Assembly: GCA_001774245.1 (NCBI GenBank)
Contig: MEZF01000042.1
Location: forward strand, 4,621-9,848
DNA length: 5,228 bases
Origin: Candidatus Bathyarchaeota archaeon RBG_13_52_12
Lineage (GTDB): Archaea; Thermoproteota; Bathyarchaeia; TCS64
Reading direction: 5' to 3'
Both the position numbers and the translations under genes were made by a program. This document shows, one piece after another, positions 1 through 5,228 of this stretch; the first letter of the stretch is position 1; every line of letters begins with the position of its first letter. The notes beneath the pieces were generated by a model that was given only the letters and a program-made list of their open reading frames with translations, did not search any database and was not told the DNA's origin.

Positions 1-118
1 AAAGACCCTACACGTGGTATTAGCGGGATCAGCGTGCAACGTGAACATTATTCAGAATTTTAGCTTCACTAAGTATTTACTTTCAACGCGGTGATGGAGT
101 TGGTGCCCATTGCTTCAC

Positions 119-126
119 GGTGCATC
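119..126 (+). promoter_or_regulatory. candidate ribosome-binding site of the glycosyltransferase gene
   Basis: GGTGCATC resembles the archaeal Shine-Dalgarno GGTGATC with one extra base and lies 5 nt before the TTG start. It supports that start because no earlier start is possible after the in-frame TAG. A weak A+T-rich stretch (TATTTAC, 74-80) further upstream could be the TATA element, but it is not convincing. Confidence 0.3.
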
Positions 127-131
127 GATAG

Positions 132-1307
132 TTGTCTAAAACATCTAGAGCTGAGGAACAACCCAGAGTCAATGAGGTGGCTGCGGGTGACTCCGGAGAC
201 AGGCTGCAGACCGAGTCACTGCTCCCGATTCACAGGAAGATAATAGTCGCCTGCGTACCGGCTTTGAACGAGGAAAGGACGATCGCGAGCATCGTTTTGC
301 TGGCGCGGAGACACTGTGATAGAGTAATAGTCTGTGACGACGGCTCGGCGGATAACACCCGTCAGATCGCTGAAGAGGCTGGGGCTACTGTGATCAGCAA
401 CAAGAGGACCCTGGGGAAGGGTGCCTCCTTGAGGGCCCTTTTCCTGACGGCCCTATCATACGACGCGGACGTCGTCGTGACACTTGATGGGGACGGGCAG
501 CATGACCCGATGGAAATTCCCAGGCTGGTCAAGCCGATCATCGATGGTTCCGCTGACATGGTCATTGGGTCCCGTTACCACAGGGACGCTAAGAACAGGG
601 CGCCAATCTACAGGAAGGTTGGCCTGTGGATCCTAAACACCATGCAGGCGGGCCTCAAGTCGAACATCAGGGATACTCAGAGCGGTTACAGGGCGTTCTC
701 AAGAAACACGTTGGCCGAGTTAACTAACCTTAAGGAGAATGGCTTCGGCGTGGAGTCGGAGGAGATCATGATGGCTGTGAGCAATGGGTTTAGGATGGTT
801 GAGGTCTCCATCGACGTCAGCTATGGCTCTCTTGTGAAGACCTCCACTAAAAACCCGTTTTCCCACGGGTTCGAGGTGATGCTCGCGATCTTGAGGCTCC
901 AATTGATTGGCAGGCCCCTGCGTTTTTTGGGTGTTCCAGGCTTCATATTTTGTCTGATCGGGATAATTACCGGGCTTCTGTTACTGGCGGACTATAGTGG
1001 TACTAGGGTTTTCAGCGTACCGTATTCGTTGATTTCCTTCGGCTTTTTGATCATTGGATCACTTTTCATACTTTTCGCGATACTGGTACACGCTATTAAA
1101 GTGAACTACCGCCCTGCAAGTCGCGCGCGCGATGACAAGCCACTTCTTCTCAGAGCTTCATTGACGCTGGAGAAGCATTCAGAGGCTGCCCATCCCCCCT
1201 CATTACGCTTATTTACGCATTCGGCGTTCAGGACATCCAGAAGCCTACCCCTGTCTATGCTTCTACTTTTTAACGCTATTTCAAGCACGTTCACGGCTTT
1301 AGAATAG
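132..1307 (+). CDS. GT-A (family 2) glycosyltransferase, dolichol-phosphate-sugar synthase-like, two C-terminal membrane segments
   Basis: This enzyme probably transfers a sugar from a nucleotide-sugar to a polyprenyl (dolichol) phosphate at the cytoplasmic face of the membrane, supplying glycans for surface glycoconjugates. The GT-A fold starts near residue 37. The visible motifs are VPALNEE (42-48), the nucleotide-binding CDDGS (68-72), GKG (95-97), the metal-binding D119xD121 in DGDGQHDP, GSRY (146-149) and QSGYRAFS (183-190). Two hydrophobic helices follow at about 264-286 and 296-320, as in membrane-attached members of this family. The start is TTG, chosen because an in-frame TAG lies directly before it and a partial ribosome-binding site precedes it; the first ~35 residues are not conserved-looking. 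The family normally ends shortly after the second helix, here about residue 328. The remaining ~65 residues are antisense to the facing TPR-like gene and look non-native. Donor and acceptor sugars cannot be told from sequence. Confidence 0.9.
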   Translation: MSKTSRAEEQPRVNEVAAGDSGDRLQTESLLPIHRKIIVACVPALNEERTIASIVLLARRHCDRVIVCDDGSADNTRQIAEEAGATVISNKRTLGKGASLRALFLTALSYDADVVVTLDGDGQHDPMEIPRLVKPIIDGSADMVIGSRYHRDAKNRAPIYRKVGLWILNTMQAGLKSNIRDTQSGYRAFSRNTLAELTNLKENGFGVESEEIMMAVSNGFRMVEVSIDVSYGSLVKTSTKNPFSHGFEVMLAILRLQLIGRPLRFLGVPGFIFCLIGIITGLLLLADYSGTRVFSVPYSLISFGFLIIGSLFILFAILVHAIKVNYRPASRARDDKPLLLRASLTLEKHSEAAHPPSLRLFTHSAFRTSRSLPLSMLLLFNAISSTFTALE

Positions 1308-1663
1308 TAACCCTGTATTGTATTAGTGTAGGAGGGATCGAGGTTTTCTGCCTCTCCCCTCCACTCAAAACCCGTATCATATTGATAGACGGCTATCGCT
1401 GTAATATACGCCTTCCAGCATGATATTAGACACTCTATCTTTTCATCTCCATCGAGGAGACTACACGCTGACATCATACATCTAGCCTCCTCATCGTATG
1501 ATCCATATTCATGATAAGCCGAGGCGGCTTTCTTATACAGGCTTATTTTATGTGAGGCATCGTTTGTTGACTCTGCTTCGGCTTCGTATAATTTGGCGGC
1601 TTCACCGTATTTGTGCTGTTTAGAGTATTCATCGGCGTTGTTTGTCAATGTGTAATTCAGCAC
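1106..1663 (-). CDS. small TPR/SNAP-like helical-repeat protein
   Basis: The product has no recognised enzymatic motif. Residues 11-135 read as paired amphipathic helices of the TPR/alpha-SNAP kind: KYGEAAKLYEAEAE (18-31), ISLYKKAASAYHEYG (40-54), then ECLISCWKAYITAIAVY (77-93) and YYSKAVNVLEIAL (119-131). Such folds are usually soluble scaffolds for protein-protein contacts, so the partner is unknown. There is no signal peptide or membrane segment. The longest start is GTG at 1663, but a TATA box at 1675-1681 would place transcription initiation near 1652, downstream of it. A TTG at 1648, giving a protein beginning M-T-N-N-A-D, fits the promoter better; the outer limit is given here. The last ~10 codons are G+C-rich and overlap the end of the facing glycosyltransferase gene, so the true C-terminus may have been altered. 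The gene is visibly richer in A+T than both neighbours, which could mean a separate origin. Confidence 0.72.
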   Translation of the reverse strand: MLNYTLTNNADEYSKQHKYGEAAKLYEAEAESTNDASHKISLYKKAASAYHEYGSYDEEARCMMSACSLLDGDEKIECLISCWKAYITAIAVYQYDTGFEWRGEAENLDPSYTNTIQGYYSKAVNVLEIALKSRSIDRGRLLDVLNAECVNKRNEGGWAASECFSSVNEALRRSGLSSRARLAGR

Positions 1664-1674
1664 GACTGTTTGCT

Positions 1675-1681
1675 ATATAAT
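1675..1681 (-). promoter_or_regulatory. TATA box for the TPR-like gene
   Basis: On the - strand the sequence reads TTATATA within ATATTATATAGC. Archaeal TATA boxes centre about 26 bases before the transcription start, predicting initiation near 1652. That leaves a leader of only a few bases before the TTG at 1648 and excludes the GTG at 1663. It also suggests the gene is transcribed separately from the propeller-hydrolase gene upstream of it. Confidence 0.55.
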
Positions 1682-1795
1682 ATGAACGTGTGAGCGTGCG
1701 CATGAACCCGATTGAGCCATGAGGCGGTACGGCTGCGCTATACTCGACGCATCAAGCAGGTCCGCGTGGCTGCGCGCGCTATTGGTGTGTATGCG

Positions 1796-3733
1796 TCAAC
1801 CACTGAGGCTCAACCAGACTCTGTAGGCCTCCTTCTCCTCCCCGGAGCGCGTTATCAGGCCTACGTGGTCCTCAGCGGTGAGGTCGCTCAGCCAACACCA
1901 CCCAACGACGCTCAAGCTGGCCCCCCGGTCCCTTGTTAGCCTACTCGTCACCTGCACTAGGAAGCTGGCCTGACCCGCTTCGCCGCCGAATGCCTCGATG
2001 CTCGGCCAACCAAGCTCCGTGAAGGCGAGGGGCTTACCGGGCATATGGTTTAGGGCACGCGTGTAGTAGTCGTCGGGGAGGCTCGAGGGTGAACTGGTTC
2101 CCTTCACTGCGTGGGGGTAGCTTGTGAAGGCTAGGAGGTCCATCCTCGCTGGGTCGAACAGGCTCAGGACGCCTAGGTCTGCCTCCCTGTTCTCCGAAAC
2201 TATCTCCCTAGCGAAGGTGCAGAAGACCCGCGTCTCAGGTGAGAGCTCCTTGACGGCGTCATAGACCTCGTTATAGAGACTCACATAGTTTTGGAAGCCG
2301 TTATCCCCGTCGAGGCCGTACTTTTCGTACCACCGATTAACCTCGTTCCCCAACGAGAGGTACCTGGGGCGGGCGGCTCTAACTGCTTCGAGGGCTGCTT
2401 GGAGGTAGGCGCGTCTCCACAGTGGGCTTGATAGGGCGCTGTATCCGAGCGACTGTGGAGACTGGAGCGTGAGATTCTCCCCCATGAAGCTGAGCTCAAT
2501 GATGGGCGCCATCCCGTTGCCCCTTATCAGGTCATCGACGAATAGTTCACCCCAGGCTCCCCGGAGGTCAGCCGCAAGGTCGTAGAAGGCCGTGGGGCGG
2601 CCCCAGACTGGGACGAGGTCGACGCTTGCTGAGGCTTGCTTGTAGGTTTCCGCCAGGTCACGCCCCTCCGCGGGCATCGGGAGACACGCCGTGAGGAATC
2701 CCCCAGCTTGTGGCTCGGCGGCGTCGACTGGTTTGAGGGGAGTCTTCATCCTCTTGGCAACGTAGATGTCAGCCTCGAGCATGACACTGTTCCTATAGTA
2801 GTGGTGGACGAAGTAGATGTTGCCCTCCGAATCGATTGAAGGCTCCCCGGCGAACTGTGAGACTATGAGCCTGGGAGGACCCCAGGAGCCGTTGACGAAC
2901 CGTGAGCGGTATACGGCTGGGGAGCCCATGAAGGTTCTGGTGAACCAGAGCTCACCGCCGTCCGGGCTCATTGCGGGCCAGCCCTCGTCGTCGGCTGTGT
3001 TAACTGGCGCTAGGTTCACAGGTGGAGACCACGAGTCATTTAGCCGCTGGAAGTACCAGATGTCGAGGCCCCCCATGCCTCCCTCCCTGGGTGAGTGGAA
3101 GTAGAGTGTTTTCCCGTCTGGTGAGATGTGGAGCTCACCAGTTTCGTATTCATCCTTCTTCAGTATGCTGTCGACGAGTTGCCAGTTCCTCCATCTGCCG
3201 TCGACGTACTCTGCTCGGAACCAGTGGATCCCCGAGTATCCTTCGCGGACGGAGGCGAAGTACATCGTGTCCCCCTGCACGAATTCCGCCCCGTCGATCG
3301 CGATTTTCCCCTTGTCCTGAAGGATTATTTTCTCGGCAACGCTCCAGGTCCCATTCGCATGTTTCTTCGACTGGTATATCCCGGTGACACCGTCGAGGAT
3401 CTGCTTCTCAGCGGGGACGCTGACGTCGGGTGTGAAGAAGAAGTAGAGAGTGCCGCCGTCCGGAGTGATGAAGGGCGAGTCTTCACCGCCCGCGGTGTTC
3501 ACACCGGCGGTGAGTGGGACTGGATCCTCGTAGAGGCCTGAGTGGAGTATCGGCGGATAGTCATCGCCTCCAGGAGTAGCCTTAACAGCCGTCGAGGGAA
3601 TCTTATCCAGCCTATTGGGCTGGGTCAGGGGCCCCCCATCCTGAACGGTACTTGTCTTAGGCATCGAGGATAGGATGAGTACGCCTAGTGCGAAGATGAC
3701 GCCAACTAGCAACAGGATCAGGATCTTCTTCAA
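1796..3733 (-). CDS. membrane-anchored PD40 beta-propeller fused to a clan GH-A-type glycoside hydrolase-like domain
   Basis: The protein begins with a signal anchor or signal peptide (hydrophobic residues 4-22, after MKK) and has no lipobox cysteine. A Pro/Thr/Gly-rich linker follows to about residue 65, so the bulk is probably extracellular. Residues ~80-330 form PD40/TolB-like propeller blades with repeated cores (ITPDGGTLYF 89-98, ISPDGKTLYF 203-212, MSPDGGELWF 255-264, less regular ones near 147 and 295) and repeated N-x-S/T-W turns at 127, 232 and 281. Residues ~344-645 look like a TIM barrel. LGNEV puts E464 where clan GH-A enzymes carry the acid/base, and FTELGWPS puts E573 where they carry the nucleophile; the latter resembles the GH17 signature. 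TSYPH (537-541) and GWCWLSD (611-617) also fit. The substrate is unknown, presumably a polysaccharide or glycan. The start is TTG: an in-frame TGA lies two codons upstream, and the next ATG (residue 24) would remove the anchor. Confidence 0.85.
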   Translation of the reverse strand: MKKILILLLVGVIFALGVLILSSMPKTSTVQDGGPLTQPNRLDKIPSTAVKATPGGDDYPPILHSGLYEDPVPLTAGVNTAGGEDSPFITPDGGTLYFFFTPDVSVPAEKQILDGVTGIYQSKKHANGTWSVAEKIILQDKGKIAIDGAEFVQGDTMYFASVREGYSGIHWFRAEYVDGRWRNWQLVDSILKKDEYETGELHISPDGKTLYFHSPREGGMGGLDIWYFQRLNDSWSPPVNLAPVNTADDEGWPAMSPDGGELWFTRTFMGSPAVYRSRFVNGSWGPPRLIVSQFAGEPSIDSEGNIYFVHHYYRNSVMLEADIYVAKRMKTPLKPVDAAEPQAGGFLTACLPMPAEGRDLAETYKQASASVDLVPVWGRPTAFYDLAADLRGAWGELFVDDLIRGNGMAPIIELSFMGENLTLQSPQSLGYSALSSPLWRRAYLQAALEAVRAARPRYLSLGNEVNRWYEKYGLDGDNGFQNYVSLYNEVYDAVKELSPETRVFCTFAREIVSENREADLGVLSLFDPARMDLLAFTSYPHAVKGTSSPSSLPDDYYTRALNHMPGKPLAFTELGWPSIEAFGGEAGQASFLVQVTSRLTRDRGASLSVVGWCWLSDLTAEDHVGLITRSGEEKEAYRVWLSLSG

Positions 3734-3937
3734 CGCTCAGACCACGATAATAAATTGTTTTTTGGTACACAGGATTAAAATTTGATGGATTTCACACCTG
3801 TAACCCCATTTGCTAACACATGTGCGAACTTTATCAGTATTTTTAAGTAATTTAAAAAAAATGGATTATATCTAAACATTAGTACTCTTAATTTTCTCAT
3901 TGGAAAAAAGGCTCGAGCACGCGCTTAAATTATTTAA
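3734..3937. other. A+T-rich intergenic spacer
   Basis: No gene is visible on either strand. The stretch has A- and T-runs (for example around 3839-3860) and stop codons in all frames. It holds the presumed promoter of the propeller-hydrolase gene at its left side. Its right part may contain the eroded body or left flank of the IS element whose right end lies next to it, but no left-end hairpin or RuvC motif of TnpB can be read. Confidence 0.5.
3774..3781 (-). promoter_or_regulatory. possible TATA element of the propeller-hydrolase gene
   Basis: The - strand reads AAATTTTAATCC here. Initiation ~26 bases downstream would fall near 3751, leaving a leader of about 18 nt before the TTG start. A second A+T-rich stretch, TTTATTAT at 3747-3754, would put initiation inside the gene and is therefore less likely. 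Neither is a strong match. Confidence 0.25.
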
Positions 3938-4075
3938 CCACTCAAGCGTGGTCTTGAGATAGGGCGGGGACCGCGCGAATACACGCCTGATGGAGAGGAG
4001 ACCACTACACCCCTCAGTGTATGGATGCAAGCCGCCTCGGTGAATCAGGAAGCCCACCTCTTTAGAGGTGGGTAG
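3938..4075 (+). pseudogene. tnpB: C-terminal remnant of an IS605-family TnpB (OrfB) nuclease
   Basis: The + strand encodes, after an in-frame TAA, a short peptide with LKRGLEIGR, REYTPDGEE, TTPL and SVNQEAHLFRGG followed by TAG. This order (L-K/R-R-G-x-E-I-G, then E-x-T-P-V/D, then Q/Y-E-A just before the stop) is the recognisable tail of archaeal TnpB, which lies directly after the RuvC-III motif and zinc-finger domain. The RuvC residues and zinc-finger cysteines are missing: upstream there are stops and A+T-rich sequence. As in intact elements, the end of the coding sequence overlaps the terminal hairpin, with the GAAGCCC bases encoding E-A. There is no start codon or promoter, so it is not expected to make a protein. 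The identification rests on recalled family consensus, not on an alignment. Confidence 0.7.
4053..4072 (+). repeat. IS right-end / omega-RNA 3' hairpin
   Basis: CCCACCTC (4053-4060) pairs perfectly over 8 bp with GAGGTGGG (4065-4072) around a TTTA loop. It is preceded by GGAA and followed by TAGTTCAC. In intact IS605-family elements such a hairpin is recognised for transposition and also forms the 3' stem of the omega RNA (reRNA) that guides TnpB, with the guide starting right after the element end. A smaller stem, CTCAAG/CTTGAG at 3941-3946 and 3953-3958, lies upstream and could belong to the same RNA. Expression is not shown by the sequence. Confidence 0.7.
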
Positions 4076-4076
4076 T

Positions 4077-4451
4077 TCACTCGTCCCAAACATACTTCCG
4101 AGTAGGTGCGTTCAGCCCATATACCATCACGAACTTCTCCTCACCGTCATTCAAGATCTTGTGAGGAGCATCCTTCGGAATATAGATGGCTGTGCCGGGC
4201 GTGGCGTCAATCACCTCATCATCGACGGTGATCGTGGCCCTCCCACTCAGCACATAGTAGAACTCCGCGTCGCCCACGTGGTGGTGAAGCCCAAGCACCT
4301 TCCCTGGGGGGAGCTCACCGATCCCTATGCAGAGGTCGCTGGAGCCCATCTGCTCCCAGATTAGGCGCTTATAGTTTAGCCAGTCCCTCGGGTCGTCGTT
4401 CCTCTTCCACGGGACATCGTCGTAGCGCACTGCTCGGCTTTCTTTAGGCAT
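4077..4451 (-). CDS. single-domain cupin protein
   Basis: This 124-residue protein is a small metal-binding cupin of unassigned function. Motif 1 runs from G50 (GKVLGLHHHVGDAEFYYVLSG) with metal ligands H56, H58 and E63 and a final G70. Motif 2 runs from G86 with P92, then DAPH, ligand H97 and N101. All four canonical ligands are present, so it is likely to bind a metal and be functional as an isomerase, dioxygenase-like enzyme or sugar/small-ligand sensor; nothing specifies which. It is cytoplasmic, with no signal peptide. The start is ATG with no clear ribosome-binding site and a TATA box giving a leader of about 10 nt. The stop TGA lies within the TTCAC end of the adjacent IS remnant, so the last residues or the original stop may have been changed by the insertion. 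The C-terminus (KYVWDE) still reaches the expected end of the fold. Confidence 0.88.
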   Translation of the reverse strand: MPKESRAVRYDDVPWKRNDDPRDWLNYKRLIWEQMGSSDLCIGIGELPPGKVLGLHHHVGDAEFYYVLSGRATITVDDEVIDATPGTAIYIPKDAPHKILNDGEEKFVMVYGLNAPTRKYVWDE

Positions 4452-4480
4452 AAAGGTCTAGGATTCAATGCCCTGAAAAT

Positions 4481-4490
4481 GATATATAAT
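4481..4490 (-). promoter_or_regulatory. TATA box of the cupin gene (nearly symmetric, could also work rightward)
   Basis: The - strand reads ATTATATATC. Its centre, near 4486, is 26 bases from about 4460, giving a leader of about 9-10 nt before the cupin ATG. The + strand of the same site reads GATATATAAT, also a good TATA box, so rightward initiation near 4512 is possible. Confidence 0.6.
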
Positions 4491-4592
4491 CTCGCATTTG
4501 GGCGCATGCGTACTCGGTAACCATGGAATGAGGGATGATAAGCATGCTGAAGTGGGGAAAAGATTATTGTACACGTTAAGATGAGGCTTATA

Positions 4593-4607
4593 CCAAAGTA
4601 ACTTTGG
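4593..4607. repeat. 15-bp palindrome in the cupin/DUF4760 spacer
   Basis: CCAAAGT-A-ACTTTGG is a perfect 7-bp inverted repeat around a single base. On the + strand it is followed by GATAAGA and a T-run (4615-4619). The 1-nt centre makes it poor as an RNA hairpin as written (inner pairs would open into the loop), so it could instead be a dimeric regulator site. No gene start lies close enough to make an operator role clear. Confidence 0.35.
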
Positions 4608-4672
4608 GATAAGATTTTTCGAGGATCAAGAAGAGGTGAGGATAAGTTTAGGGGGACATAAAGGTGAGCAGA

Positions 4673-5227
4673 TCAAGTGAATTTAGCTTCCAACTTCCGC
4701 CTCATCTCCTCAGTGAACTTAACCTCTTCCTTCCTCTGGATATCCATTCCACGCTCAGCAGCGATCTTAACCATCTCATCGTAGAGGTAATCCCAATAAC
4801 GATATAACTCAGGGGCCGAATACAACTCCCTCTGAGTTCGGACAATCTCCCCGTATTTGTTCCATTGACTGATTGAGTCGGTGCCTAGGAAATCGTATAG
4901 CAGCTCCCTATCAATCATGCCGTACTTCAAGAGTATGCCAGCCTTATTGAACCAGCTCCCTATGAAATCTCTGACCACTAGGCTCTCCGGGTTAACGTCT
5001 GAGCCATACTTCTTCTCGAAGTCTTCGTAGTCCTTCCACTCCATGCTCGCGAACTCGAGGTAGGTTCTGAATCCCTCCTTCGAGAATTGAGGCGCTGATA
5101 GCTGCATAAGTAGTTGAAATTGTCGTGTCTCGCTGTTTGCCTCCATGTTTCTCTGGCTTATCCTCAGGTTCAAGACATAGAAGATAGCCGCTACGCATAC
5201 TCCTAGGGCTCCGGCGATGTAGCTCAC
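4673..5227 (-). CDS. DUF4760-like protein with an N-terminal membrane segment, possibly cut by the window edge
   Basis: No function is known. One hydrophobic segment (about 2-22) is followed by a basic turn and a mainly helical cytosolic domain. The pattern of a Gln/Leu-rich helix (RQFQLLMQL, 35-43), PQFSKEGFRTYLE (46-58), W64, VVRDFIGSWFNKAGILLKYGMID (84-106), LGTDSISQW (114-122) and a late R133 and YRYWDYLYDE (142-151) resembles DUF4760 proteins, a bacterial and archaeal family of unknown role. The C-terminus is charged (KEEVKFTEEMRRKLEAKF). The GTG start is one base from the window end, so a longer N-terminus outside the window is quite possible: homologues usually have some residues before the membrane helix. 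The gene is separated from the cupin gene by about 220 bp, and the cupin has its own promoter, so they are probably not one operon. Confidence 0.75.
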   Translation of the reverse strand: MSYIAGALGVCVAAIFYVLNLRISQRNMEANSETRQFQLLMQLSAPQFSKEGFRTYLEFASMEWKDYEDFEKKYGSDVNPESLVVRDFIGSWFNKAGILLKYGMIDRELLYDFLGTDSISQWNKYGEIVRTQRELYSAPELYRYWDYLYDEMVKIAAERGMDIQRKEEVKFTEEMRRKLEAKFT

Positions 5228-5228
5228 C

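Larger units (their letters stand above)
3938..4080 (+). mobile_element. remnant right end of an IS200/IS605-family (TnpB-only or TnpA/TnpB) element
   Basis: This stretch joins the last ~45 codons of a TnpB gene to a terminal stem-loop and ends in TTCAC, the typical layout of the right end of archaeal IS605-family elements. The stem-loop is followed by TAGTTCAC, and the cupin gene's 3' end begins immediately after. No TnpA, TnpB catalytic core or left end is present within the window, so this is a decayed, non-autonomous fragment. The left boundary is uncertain; only the right boundary is sharp. Confidence 0.72.

Noticed and set aside
94..240. A 48-codon + strand frame starting at an ATG after a GGTGATG stretch
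   Set aside because: It overlaps the glycosyltransferase N-terminus in another frame, and its product (rich in Cys, Arg, Ser) resembles nothing I recognise.
1712..1939. A 75-residue open frame on the + strand
   Set aside because: Its second half is antisense to the C-terminus of the hydrolase domain, and the first half has no family resemblance or promoter. A small basic peptide (RYTRRIKQVRVAARAIG) is readable but could be chance.
2636..3541. Several overlapping + strand open frames of 60-140 codons
   Set aside because: They are shadows of the G+C-rich, strongly supported propeller-hydrolase gene on the - strand.
4053..4072. The 8-bp hairpin as a transcription terminator of the cupin gene
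   Set aside because: No T-run follows it on the - strand, archaeal termination rarely needs such hairpins, and its surroundings match an IS605-family end.
3872..4093. A 73-residue open frame on the - strand
   Set aside because: It is antisense to the TnpB tail and the IS hairpin, starts inside the cupin 3' end and has no recognisable protein features; the + strand reading explains this DNA better.
4534..4584. C/D-box-like motifs (ATGATAA, CTGA, GATGAGG)
   Set aside because: The spacing between boxes is too short and the C box deviates from RTGATGA, so no C/D guide RNA is supported.
4528..4680. A + strand frame of about 50 codons with one internal TGA (4582-4584)
   Set aside because: The A/G-rich sequence looks faintly coding, but the length is within chance for this composition and there is no recognised domain; not strong enough to call a pseudogene.

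Overview
The window looks archaeal, most likely from a thermophilic Thermoproteota/TACK-type lineage. This is inferred, not proven. The clues are TATA boxes (TTATATA, ATTATATATC) close upstream of start codons, TTG and GTG starts with short or weak leaders, frequent AGG arginine codons, a dolichol-phosphate-sugar-synthase-like glycosyltransferase, and an IS200/IS605 (TnpB-type) right end of the archaeal kind. No rRNA, tRNA or CRISPR array was seen.

Layout. (1) 132-1307, + strand: a GT-A glycosyltransferase with two C-terminal membrane segments. Its last ~65 codons probably are not original protein. (2) 1106-1663, - strand: a small TPR/SNAP-like helical-repeat protein, more A+T-rich than its neighbours, converging on and overlapping the glycosyltransferase gene. 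(3) 1796-3733, - strand: a large membrane-anchored protein joining an N-terminal PD40-type beta-propeller to a C-terminal TIM-barrel glycoside-hydrolase-like domain with two candidate catalytic glutamates. (4) 3734-4080: an A+T-rich spacer, then a decayed TnpB C-terminal tail and the terminal hairpin of an IS605-family element on the + strand. (5) 4077-4451, - strand: a single-domain cupin whose stop codon lies inside the IS end. (6) 4452-4672: a spacer with a nearly symmetric TATA element, a 15-bp palindrome and a T-run. (7) 4673-5227, - strand: a DUF4760-like membrane-anchored protein reaching the window edge.

How the parts relate. The glycosyltransferase (lipid-linked sugar) and the propeller-hydrolase (probably outside the cell, with several N-glycosylation sequons) could both concern cell-surface carbohydrate, but they are on opposite strands and no operon is shown. 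The cupin and the TPR-like gene each have their own TATA box, so most genes here look monocistronic. The best-supported unusual features are the remnant TnpB/omega-RNA end abutting the cupin gene, the propeller-hydrolase fusion, and the overlapping 3' ends of the glycosyltransferase and TPR-like genes.
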